A stretch of DNA of 44,803 nt from Nocardia brasiliensis IFM 10847. Lineage in GTDB: Bacteria; Actinomycetota; Actinomycetes; Mycobacteriales; Mycobacteriaceae. The stretch lies in the NCBI RefSeq assembly GCF_000710915.1, contig NZ_BAUA01000157.1, positions 1 to 44,803 on the forward strand, in the 5' to 3' direction. The notes beneath the pieces were generated by a model. The model ran no database searches. It saw only the letters and a list, made by a program, of their open reading frames with translations, and was not told the DNA's origin. Position 1 is the stretch's first letter, and each line of letters opens with the position of its first letter. Positions 24,692 to 33,832 of this stretch are shown in pieces. A program made the position numbers and the translations under genes.

Positions 24692-26680
24692 ATGGCGGCG
24701 ACCCTCATCGCGACGGCACCGACCGGTTCCGTTGCCTCTCCCCCCGATCCCGTGGACCAGCCTCCGGCGCGTCCGGTCGAACGACTCGGACTGGCCGTGC
24801 TGCTGCTCGGCACCGCGATCGCCTACCTCTGGCACCTCACGGTCAACGGTATGGCGAACAACTTCTACGCCGGCGCCACCTGGGCCGGTTCCAGGAATTG
24901 GCAATCGCTGCTGTTCGGATCGCTGGACCCGGGCAACTTCATCACGGTCGACAAACCACCGGTGTCGCAGTGGATCATGGGCCTGTCCGGACAGCTCTTC
25001 GGCTTCAGCAGCGCGAGCATGCTGGTGCCGCAGGCGCTCATGGCGGTGGGCGCGGTCGCGCTGCTCTACGGCGCGGTCACCCGGGCCACCGGCAGCCGCG
25101 GCGCGGGCCTGCTCGCCGGTGCGATTCTGGCGGCAACCCCGGTGGCGGCCATGATGTTCCGGTTCAACCACCCCGACGCGGTGATGGTGCTGCTGATGAC
25201 GGCGGCCGCCTACTGCACGATCCGGGCCGCCGCGCACGCGCACGGCCGCTGGCTCGTGCTGGCCGGCGTCGCGCTGGGATTCGCGTTCCTGTCGAAGATG
25301 CTCGAAGGGCTCATGGTGTCGCCCGCGCTCGCAGCGAGCTATCTGATCGTCGCGCCGACCTCGCTGCGGAACCGGTTGTGGCACTTGGCCGGTGGCGCGA
25401 TCGCACTGGTCGTCTCGGCGGGGTGGTACGTGCTGCTCACCGTGCTGTGGCCCGCATCGTCGCGGCCTTACCTGGCGGGCTCGACGGACAACACGTTCAT
25501 GAACACGGTGCTCGGCTACAACGGCTTCGGCCGGTTCCTCGGCGACACCGCGCCGAGCGGCAGCATCGCCCTGCCCGACGGGTACCAGGCGCCGCCCGGG
25601 CTGCTGCAAAGTTTCAACGATTTCGGCGCGCCCGGGGCGGGCCGGCTGTTCGCGGGCGAGAGCGGATTCGAGATCTCCTGGCTGATTCCGGCCGCGCTGC
25701 TGGCGTTCGCGCTGGTCGTCGCGTCGCGATGGGGCAGCCCGCGCACCGATCCGGTACGCGGCGCGGCGCTCACGTTCGGGCTGTGGCTGGTCACGATGGG
25801 CGGTGCGTTCAGCGTGATGGGTGCGATCGAGCACTCGTACTACACGCTGGCCCTCGCGCCCGCCACCGCCGGTGTCGTCGCCGTCGGCGTGCACGAGCTG
25901 TGGCGGCGGCGCGACGAGGCGTTCGGCCGGCTCGGCACGGCTGCCCTCGTCGCCGCCATGGGCGGCTGGGCTTTTGTTGTGCTGCAACGCAATTCCGAAT
26001 GGCTGCCGTGGGTGCGGTGGACCGTCGCCGGGGCGAGCGCATTGGCCGTGCTCGGCTTGCTCGGCACCGCGATACCGGCGACCGCTGGATGGAAGACCGC
26101 CCGGGCGCGCGTCACGGCGGTACTGGTGATCGTCGGAGTGCTTGCCGGACTGTGTGGTTCGACCGCATACGCGGCGGCGACCCTGCCGCAGGCGCATACG
26201 GGCCGCAGTCCCGTCGTCGGTCCCGCCAAACCCGCGGAGACCGGAATCGCGGCGCTCGTCCGACGCCAGACCCAGAACTTCGCCGACGGTGGCGCGTTCA
26301 CCAACCCGCAGATCGTCTCGCTGCTGACGAGTTCGACCACTGCCTGGTCGGCTGCGGTGGACCGCGGATCCGTCGCCGCCGCACTCGAATTGGCCAGTCG
26401 CACACCGGTGATCGCCATCGGCGGATTCGCCGAAGCGGACCCTGTCCCGACCCTCGGACAGTTCCAGGGCTACGTGCGCGACCACCGGCTCAGCTACTAC
26501 CTGGTCCAGGAAATGCAACTACCCGCATCCTGGCGCACCGGCGGCCAAGCCCCCACCACTCCCACACCGCCCTGGCAGGTAACCGGCAAACCCGAAATCG
26601 CCGACTGGGTCTCCCACCACTTCCCCGCCACCCACATAGGCAACATCGCCGTCTACGACCTCACCGCCCACCCCAGCTGA
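24692..26680 (+). CDS. YkcB-like GT39 membrane glycosyltransferase, copy 2
   Basis: A 662-residue paralogue of the protein at 8149-10146, with the same domain order and long identical blocks, for example GFSSASMLVPQALMAV and SLDPGNFITVDKPPVSQW. It has about a dozen membrane segments and the same soluble C-terminal domain (SAAVDRGSVAAALELASRTPV). The largest differences are in the extracytoplasmic loop around residues 285-330 and in the linker to the C-terminal domain (residues 510-540). Copy 1 has GHNHRGANPFELPPGYEMP in that loop; copy 2 has GDTAPSGSIALPDGYQAPP. The ATG at 24692 aligns with the copy-1 start; its ribosome site is poor. It is divergent from the acyl-CoA dehydrogenase gene. Sugar donor and acceptor are unknown. 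Confidence 0.9.
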   Translation: MAATLIATAPTGSVASPPDPVDQPPARPVERLGLAVLLLGTAIAYLWHLTVNGMANNFYAGATWAGSRNWQSLLFGSLDPGNFITVDKPPVSQWIMGLSGQLFGFSSASMLVPQALMAVGAVALLYGAVTRATGSRGAGLLAGAILAATPVAAMMFRFNHPDAVMVLLMTAAAYCTIRAAAHAHGRWLVLAGVALGFAFLSKMLEGLMVSPALAASYLIVAPTSLRNRLWHLAGGAIALVVSAGWYVLLTVLWPASSRPYLAGSTDNTFMNTVLGYNGFGRFLGDTAPSGSIALPDGYQAPPGLLQSFNDFGAPGAGRLFAGESGFEISWLIPAALLAFALVVASRWGSPRTDPVRGAALTFGLWLVTMGGAFSVMGAIEHSYYTLALAPATAGVVAVGVHELWRRRDEAFGRLGTAALVAAMGGWAFVVLQRNSEWLPWVRWTVAGASALAVLGLLGTAIPATAGWKTARARVTAVLVIVGVLAGLCGSTAYAAATLPQAHTGRSPVVGPAKPAETGIAALVRRQTQNFADGGAFTNPQIVSLLTSSTTAWSAAVDRGSVAAALELASRTPVIAIGGFAEADPVPTLGQFQGYVRDHRLSYYLVQEMQLPASWRTGGQAPTTPTPPWQVTGKPEIADWVSHHFPATHIGNIAVYDLTAHPS

Positions 26681-26729
26681 CCCCCGGCACCGGCGGCCGG
26701 CGCCGGGCCCAGTCCGGTCACGGTTGGGT

Positions 26730-27629
26730 TCAGGGGCGGAGCCAGTCGCGCAGGCGGCCGGTCAGGTGGCGGCCGGAGTCCCGGGCGCGCTCGGCGAAGA
26801 GGAACTCGAGTTCTCCTTCGAGGGCTTTGCGGGTGACGTCGCGCAATTCCTTTGCGGCCGTGGTGTGGTCGGGGGCGTCGCGCCAGGGGGCCGGGTCGAT
26901 GGGGGTGCCGACGGAGAAGTAGAAGCGTTCGGGGCGGGGCAGAACGGTGGGACCGAGGCCGCGCAGCAGAGGCGGAGTCAGGTCGGGGTGGAGACCGAGG
27001 GCTTGCACGGTCCAGCGCAGAGGGCGCAGCACCGGATGGTCGCCGTCGACCACGATGTCGTAGGCGTCGTCCACCCCGATCATCGCGACCGGCACGATCG
27101 GCGCGCCCGCTTCGATCGCCATGCGGGCGAATCCGCTGCGCCCCTCCCATTTGAGGACGTACTTCTCGTTCTTGCGGCGCACCGCTTCTCGCCCGCCGCC
27201 GGGGAACACGATGACGGCGTCCCCGCGGCGCAGCAGGGCGAGACAGTTGCCGCGGGTACCGCGGACCGCGCCGTAGCGGTGCAGAAAATGCCGCAGTCCG
27301 GGGACGGAGATGAGCACGTTCTCGGCGAGACCGCGGATCAGCCTGCCGCGGCGGCGCAGCACCTCGGGCAGCAGCAGCGGCGCGTCGATCCCGCCCATCA
27401 GGTTGTGGTTGCCGACGAGCAGCACGGGACCTTCGGTCGGAATGTTGTCCAGGCCGTAGAACCGCGGGCTGGTCCATGCGCGCAGCGGTGCGAGCAGCGC
27501 CTCGATCACCCGCACGTCGGTGTCGGACAGCGAGACGTGCAACGGCGCGCCGTCGCTCAACGTCTGCTGCTCGAGTACGTCCGATTGCCGATCTCCGTGA
27601 CCGGCCGACCCCGCGCGGTCGTGCGACAT
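26730..27629 (-). CDS. PlsC/DAGAT-like lysophospholipid acyltransferase
   Basis: A 299-residue acyltransferase of the glycerophospholipid acyltransferase superfamily. The catalytic motif is GNHNLMGGID with His75 and Asp82. The six-residue spacing is as in DAGAT/phytyl-ester-synthase-like members rather than HX4D of classical PlsC. The substrate motif FPGGGREAVRRK replaces the FPEGTRS-type motif, and VPVAMIGVDDAYD follows. It probably acylates lysophosphatidic acid, diacylglycerol or a related lipid at the membrane. The ATG at 27629 has AGGAGGG 4-5 bases upstream; the frame is open further upstream but runs into promoter sequence. An inverted repeat at 27677-27710 may be its operator. Confidence 0.88.
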   Translation of the reverse strand: MSHDRAGSAGHGDRQSDVLEQQTLSDGAPLHVSLSDTDVRVIEALLAPLRAWTSPRFYGLDNIPTEGPVLLVGNHNLMGGIDAPLLLPEVLRRRGRLIRGLAENVLISVPGLRHFLHRYGAVRGTRGNCLALLRRGDAVIVFPGGGREAVRRKNEKYVLKWEGRSGFARMAIEAGAPIVPVAMIGVDDAYDIVVDGDHPVLRPLRWTVQALGLHPDLTPPLLRGLGPTVLPRPERFYFSVGTPIDPAPWRDAPDHTTAAKELRDVTRKALEGELEFLFAERARDSGRHLTGRLRDWLRP

Positions 27630-27676
27630 AGCACCCTCCTGATGTCGTTGCGACCGACGATAGCGTAACGAAAACC

Positions 27677-27710
27677 ACTGTGTCGCATCATATGTGAGCC
27701 CCGACACAGT
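27677..27710. promoter_or_regulatory. Inverted repeat in promoter of the PlsC-like gene
   Basis: ACTGTGTCG-N16-CGACACAGT, a perfect 9 + 9 base palindrome, lies 48-81 bases upstream of the start codon. A -10-like TACGCT (minus strand, 27662-27667) sits just downstream, so the palindrome covers the expected -35 region, as a repressor operator would. Confidence 0.5.
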
Positions 27711-28026
27711 CTGGACGGTCTGCCGCGCGCCGCCGCCCGAGCGACACTGGGCCGCGCCGATGCGCACGCAACGCCGTGACGTCGCGCTGGGCGAACAGGT
27801 TTCAGTGAGATATCGAGGCAGGACCACGGCCGCCTACCGGGAACGATGTGAGGGAGTTAACGCTCGCCGAGGCACCGCCCAGGATGGACGATCCGAAGCT
27901 GAACGCGGGTCCGCGACATACACGCCAGCCCCGGCGTCTACCGCGTTACCTCCGCTGCCCGAGTTCTGCTCCGTCGACCCAGCCCTACACAGCGGCCGTG
28001 GATCGGGCGCAAGCCGATGAGCCGTA
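27711..28026. other. Gene-poor stretch upstream of the 121-base repeats
   Basis: No convincing gene on either strand, although several frames are open because of the high GC content. None has a recognised domain or a good ribosome site. Together with the repeats it forms a 756-base gap (27630-28385) between the PlsC-like gene start and the hflX end, the longest non-coding stretch in the window. Confidence 0.5.
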
Positions 28027-28147
28027 TTGGTCAGTCGATCACGAGGAACTGGTGGCGGAGGCCTCTCGACCGATGCCGCCACCACCGCCTCATGATCAGC
28101 CGACCAGTTCAAACACGGCGCGTCGACGTGCGTGTCGCGAGCGTCCG
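28027..28147. repeat. 121-base direct repeat, copy 1, with internal inverted repeats
   Basis: About 93% identical to 28235-28355 (about nine substitutions, no gaps). It contains nested inverted repeats: GAACTGGT (28046-28053) with ACCAGTTC (28103-28110), and GGTGGCGG (28051-28058) with CCGCCACC (28076-28083). Confidence 0.85.
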
Positions 28148-28234
28148 AGGGGGACTCCGGCGCAAGCCATGTCGCGCGCGGATTCCACCTTCGGCCCGCT
28201 GCCGAGTGCGGTCCGCGCTGCGCGGGGGGCGGTG

Positions 28235-28355
28235 TTGGTCAAGCGATCAGGAGGAACTGGTGGCGGAGGCCTCTCGACCGATGCCGCCACCATTGCCTCG
28301 TGATCAGCCGACCAGTTCAAACACGGCGCGTCGAGATGCGTGTCGCGAGCGCCCG
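28235..28355. repeat. 121-base direct repeat, copy 2
   Basis: Second copy, 208 bases after the first, separated from it by 87 unrelated bases and ending 30 bases before the hflX stop. The outer inverted repeat (28254-28261 with 28311-28318) is intact. The inner pair GGTGGCGG/CCGCCACC is also conserved. Confidence 0.85.
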
Positions 28356-28385
28356 CCTGCGCGAGGCACGTTCGTGGCGCGGACC

Positions 28386-29984
<1,599 letters not shown>

Positions 29985-30072
29985 ACAGGTTCCATGGTCC
30001 CACGAGATACCGACATGGCGCATTCGGATATTCGGCACCGCCGTGCCACGCGTGTCCCGATCCGAAATCGCG

Positions 30073-30963
30073 TCAGAGGTGCTGCCACCAGCTCTCGGCG
30101 ATACGGCCGGAGGCGAGCAGCACCGAGGGTCCGCGCAGCGTCGCGACACCCTCGACCAGGCCGACGGTCACTTCGCCGCCGGGAATGCGCACCCGCACCT
30201 CGCCGCTGTCGGTGCCGACGCGGAAGCCCTCGCGCAGCAGCGCCGCGGTCGCCGCGGCGACGGTTCCGGTTCCGCAGGAACGGGTTTCGCCGACGCCGCG
30301 TTCGTAGACGCGCATGTCCACGGCACGTTCGGCGTCCAGCGCGGTCAGGATCTCGACGTTGACGCCGTGCGGGAACAGGTCCGGGTCGTAGCCCGGCGGC
30401 ACGCTGAGGTCGAGCTTACCCAGCGCGTCCACGGTCAGCTCCGGGTCGACGCAGGCCAGGTGCGGGTTGCCGACGTCGATGCCGACACCGTGATAGCCCC
30501 AGCCCGCGATGGTGGCGGTGGATTCGCCGAGTTCCCGGACCCGGCCCATGTCCACGGTGACGTCGCCGTCGACCGCCGTCGCGGTGTGCACCACCACCGG
30601 CCGTCCCCCGGCCCGGCTGCCCACCACGAACGTGTCGCTCGTCTCCAGTCCGGAGGCCACCAGGTAGTGCGCGAACACCCGGGTACCGTTGCCGCACATC
30701 TCGGCGATCGAGCCGTCGGCATTGCGGTAGTCCATGAACCAGTCGGTGTCGCGCACGCCCTCGGGCAGGTCGGCGAGCACGCCCGCGCTGCGCAGCGCCT
30801 CGGCGCGCGCGACCCGCAGCACGCCGTCGGCGCCGAGACCGCGCTGCCGATCGCACAGCGCGCTCACCCGCGCCGCGGTCAGGTCCAGCCGAACCTCAGG
30901 ATCCGGCAACACCACGAAATCGTTCTGGGTGCCGTGCCCTTTGGCGAACTCGAAATCCGACAC
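30073..30963 (-). CDS. dapF: Diaminopimelate epimerase
   Basis: Converts LL- to meso-diaminopimelate for peptidoglycan and lysine synthesis. The 296-residue protein contains the two catalytic cysteines, Cys90 in EMCGNGTR and Cys230 in RSCGTGT, and the paired-domain layout of the family (FAKGHGTQNDFVV at the start, IDVGNPHLA in the second half). The start is GTG at 30963 with AGGGAGAA about 9 bases upstream. It lies 24 bases downstream of the SpoU-type methyltransferase gene and is likely co-transcribed with it and miaA. Confidence 0.97.
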   Translation of the reverse strand: MSDFEFAKGHGTQNDFVVLPDPEVRLDLTAARVSALCDRQRGLGADGVLRVARAEALRSAGVLADLPEGVRDTDWFMDYRNADGSIAEMCGNGTRVFAHYLVASGLETSDTFVVGSRAGGRPVVVHTATAVDGDVTVDMGRVRELGESTATIAGWGYHGVGIDVGNPHLACVDPELTVDALGKLDLSVPPGYDPDLFPHGVNVEILTALDAERAVDMRVYERGVGETRSCGTGTVAAATAALLREGFRVGTDSGEVRVRIPGGEVTVGLVEGVATLRGPSVLLASGRIAESWWQHL

Positions 30964-30987
30964 GTACGTGTTCTCCCTAATTCGTCG

Positions 30988-31824
30988 TCATTTGGCAAAC
31001 GTCCGGCGCTGCCGGGAAATTTCGTAGAGCGCCACGGCCGCCGCGGACGGCGCGCCCAGCGAGCTCGCGGTGCCGCCCATCGGAATGTGCACCATATCGT
31101 CACAGGCTTGCTGCCAGGCCGCGCTCATTCCGCCGGTCTCGTTCCCGACCACGAGGATGGTCGCTTCGGTGAAGTCGTGATCGTAGGCCGGGCGCGGTCC
31201 GTGTTCGTCGGTGCCGACGATCCGGGTCGGAATGCCGCGCTGCACCTGCCGATCCCGGAATTCGAGCACCTGCGCGGGGCCGGCCGCGCGCAGCACCGGC
31301 ATCGCGAACAGCGAGCCGGTCGAGGCGCGGACCGCCTGCGGGTCGTACTGGTCGGCGCCGTGCCCGGTGACCACGACGCCGCTGGCGCCGAACGCGTCCG
31401 CGGAACGGATCAGCGTGCCGAGATTGCCCGGCGAATTCGGCCGGTCGAACACCACGACCACGGGCGCGTCCTCGCCCGGCTCCCCCGGTTCGAACGTGGC
31501 CAGCTCGTCCTGGCGCGAGATCGCCACTGCGACCACTTCCGGTATGCCGCCGGTCTTTTCGCCGAGTTCGGCCATCAGCTCCGGGACCAGCCCGACCTGC
31601 GGTACGTCGCTGGTGTCCAGCAGCTGCCTGGCCCAGCTGGACAGATCGGGCGTGCCGAGACGGTAGAGCAGCGTCTCCAGCGGCCAGTCGTTGGCCAGGG
31701 CCTGGGTGATCGGCCGGACGCCCTGCACCAGGAAACGACCGTCCCGGTGGCGTTTGGTGCGGTTGTTCAGGTAGGCCTGCCACACCTGGACGGAGGCGTT
31801 TCGAGTGCTCACACGTCGGGTCAC
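30988..31824 (-). CDS. TrmH/SpoU-family RNA 2'-O-methyltransferase
   Basis: A 278-residue SPOUT methyltransferase that uses S-adenosylmethionine to methylate a ribose in rRNA or tRNA. SpoU motif 1 is FDRPNSPGNLGTLIRSADAFG with the conserved Asn and Arg. Motif 2 is VVGNETGGMS, and motif 3 is PMGGTASSLGAPSAAAVALYE, forming the knot. An N-terminal domain of about 100 residues resembles the substrate-binding domain of TsnR-like enzymes. The GTG start at 31824 overlaps the miaA stop (GTGA), which argues for translational coupling. As I recall mycobacterial order, dapF and miaA are adjacent, so this gene is an addition between them. The target nucleotide is unknown. Confidence 0.93.
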   Translation of the reverse strand: MTRRVSTRNASVQVWQAYLNNRTKRHRDGRFLVQGVRPITQALANDWPLETLLYRLGTPDLSSWARQLLDTSDVPQVGLVPELMAELGEKTGGIPEVVAVAISRQDELATFEPGEPGEDAPVVVVFDRPNSPGNLGTLIRSADAFGASGVVVTGHGADQYDPQAVRASTGSLFAMPVLRAAGPAQVLEFRDRQVQRGIPTRIVGTDEHGPRPAYDHDFTEATILVVGNETGGMSAAWQQACDDMVHIPMGGTASSLGAPSAAAVALYEISRQRRTFAK

Positions 31825-32750
31825 TGCGGAGTCCGTTCTTTCTCGTCGAGCAGGGCGAGCGTCGTCGCCACCAGGTCGGGCGCGGCGCCGTCCACCCAGC
31901 GCACCCGCGGGTCGCGGCGGAACCACGAGCGCTGCCGCCGAACGTAGCGCCGAGTGCCGATCAGGGTGCGTTCTTGCGCGTGTTCCAGGTCGTATTCGTT
32001 GTCGAGGTACGACAGGACTTGTGCGTAGCCGATGGCGCGCCGGGCGGTGACGCCCTCGCGCAGGCCGTGCTCGAGCAGCGCGCGCACTTCGTCGACGAGG
32101 CCGCCATCGAACATCCGCGCGGTGCGCCGCTCGATCCGCTCGTCCAGTTCGGCGGTGTCACGGTCGACGCCGATGATCACGGTGCCCCAGCGCGGGGTGC
32201 CGATCTCGGGCGCGGAGGCGGCGAACGGCCGGCCGGTGAGTTCGACGACCTCGAGCGCGCGCACCATCCGCCGTCCGTCGGTGGGCAGGATGGTGGCGGC
32301 AGCGGCGGGATCGGCGGCCCGCAGCGCGGCGTGCACAGCCGCGACACCGCCCTCGGCGAGCACCGCCTCCCAGCGGGCGCGCACCTGCGGGTCGGTGGCC
32401 GGGAACGCCCATTCGTCCAGCAGCGCTTGGACATACATCATCGACCCACCGACGATCACCGGGACGCGACCGCGCGCCAGGATCGCTGCCACGTCGGCAC
32501 TGGCCGAGCTCTGGTAGGCGGCGACCGTCGCGGTCTCGGTCACGTCCAGCACGTCGAGTTGGTGGTGCGGGATGCCGCGGCGTTCGGCGGGGGTCAGTTT
32601 GGCGGTGCCGACATCCATGCCGCGGTAGAGCTGCATCGCGTCGATGTTGACGATCTCGCCGCCGAGCCGTTCGGCCAGCGCGAGCCCGAGGTCGGATTTG
32701 CCGGTGGCGGTCGGGCCGACCACCGCGATCGGGGTGATCCGCTCGCTCAC
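31821..32750 (-). CDS. miaA: tRNA dimethylallyltransferase MiaA
   Basis: Transfers dimethylallyl from DMAPP to A37 of tRNAs reading UNN codons. The 309-residue protein has the P-loop GPTATGKS near residue 12, DAMQLYRGMDVGTAK, the family segment PTDGRRMVRALEV, and the late YVRRQRSWFRRDPRVRWVD. Two in-frame GTG codons are adjacent (32753, 32750). AGGAGG lies one base before the first and four before the second, so the second is the better start. MiaB, which modifies the same nucleotide further, is encoded at 36434-37990. Confidence 0.96.
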   Translation of the reverse strand: MSERITPIAVVGPTATGKSDLGLALAERLGGEIVNIDAMQLYRGMDVGTAKLTPAERRGIPHHQLDVLDVTETATVAAYQSSASADVAAILARGRVPVIVGGSMMYVQALLDEWAFPATDPQVRARWEAVLAEGGVAAVHAALRAADPAAAATILPTDGRRMVRALEVVELTGRPFAASAPEIGTPRWGTVIIGVDRDTAELDERIERRTARMFDGGLVDEVRALLEHGLREGVTARRAIGYAQVLSYLDNEYDLEHAQERTLIGTRRYVRRQRSWFRRDPRVRWVDGAAPDLVATTLALLDEKERTPQ

Positions 32751-32823
32751 CACGCCTCCTCGCTCGACTGCGCGTGGCGACGCTGTCGCGGACAGACAGC
32801 GCTACCGGCCGTGTCGGGCGTGC

Positions 32824-33579
32824 TCATGCCGCCTCCGCTTCGGACCGATGCCACAGGCTCACGTGATAGCCGACGCCGAAAGGCGCCGCGCAGTACCGCG
32901 TCTCGACCGCCGGATCGCTGCCGAACAGCCCGGCGAGCACTTGATAGGCGGCCCGGCCGGACAGGACCAGCTCGGCGCACAGCGCGGGATCCAGCGCGCG
33001 CAGCGCGGCCAGATCACCGGCCGACAGGGCGCGGTCGAGTTCGCCCTGCACCGCGGCCGCCCGCTCATCGAGGTATCCGGGCGCCTTCAACGACAAGGTG
33101 GCCGCACCGTCGGCGACCACGAGCACACCGTGCCGCACCGCTGAATTGTCCGTTTCCGCGCGCAGTTTCGCGCCGAACTCGACACAGCTGTCCACCGGGG
33201 TATCCGCGGCGACGAGGCGAACCTCGGCGCTCACCGCCGGGGCGACCTGTCCCCGCAACCACCCGGCGATCAGCACCGGCAGGGGAAGCTGGGGGTCCGG
33301 CTCGGCGGGGGCGGCGCCGGACAACGCGACGCGCACGTCGGCGCCGAAGCCGCGGAAGGTACCGGCCACCTCGGGACCGAACACCTGGTCGGCCGCGCCC
33401 ACACCGACCACGGTCCACCGGTCCGTCGCCGCCGCCAGCTCGTGCGCGACACCCAGAACCGCAGCGCGCAGCTCAGCGCGCGGGTCACCGTCGTGACCGG
33501 GGATCGCGCCCGTCCCGGCGCCGCAGAGCTCGGGCACCAGGATCGGTGGCGACGGGATCAGAGCGGCAATCGAGAACAC
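32824..33579 (-). CDS. LigB-fold protein with lost metal ligand (Rv2728c-like)
   Basis: A protein of about 251 residues resembling the catalytic B subunit of class III extradiol dioxygenases. N-terminal ALIPSPPILVPELCG aligns with the family pattern AxxPHPPLLVPE, but the first histidine that normally binds iron is Ser. The C-terminal AAPFGVGYHVSLW matches the end of the fold. In mycobacteria the gene next to miaA (Rv2728c) encodes the same kind of alanine-rich protein, so this is a conserved neighbour rather than a decayed gene. The GTG at 33579 is the likely start; the ribosome site is poor. Dioxygenase activity is doubtful. Confidence 0.78.
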   Translation of the reverse strand: MFSIAALIPSPPILVPELCGAGTGAIPGHDGDPRAELRAAVLGVAHELAAATDRWTVVGVGAADQVFGPEVAGTFRGFGADVRVALSGAAPAEPDPQLPLPVLIAGWLRGQVAPAVSAEVRLVAADTPVDSCVEFGAKLRAETDNSAVRHGVLVVADGAATLSLKAPGYLDERAAAVQGELDRALSAGDLAALRALDPALCAELVLSGRAAYQVLAGLFGSDPAVETRYCAAPFGVGYHVSLWHRSEAEAA

Positions 33580-33832
33580 GTCGTAACCGTAACCGTTGCC
33601 TCGGCCACCGCCGCGCACCGCGGGTACCGCCCCGGTTCGAGTGTCTCTGCCGCAAAGTGCGCCGAGATTGATACTGTTCGAGAAGCTACAACCCAGGTCA
33701 TCAGGGGTTGCAATCCCCGAGATTCCTCCGAGTGAAGGCGTGGGTCGATGGTCACAAGGGCTCGGACCGGGTTCAATGGGATGAGCTAGGGCGTAACCAG
33801 GCAGCCGTGACGCGCGGCAGGGACGAGGAGCA

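Noticed and set aside
24008..26518. 836-codon open frame on the minus strand
   Set aside because: Shadow of glycosyltransferase copy 2 and out-of-frame reading of the acyl-CoA dehydrogenase gene.
28096..28320. Short minus-strand frames beginning with nearly the same residues in each 121-base repeat
   Set aside because: The similarity follows from the DNA repeat; the frames diverge after it, start with TTG and have no ribosome site.
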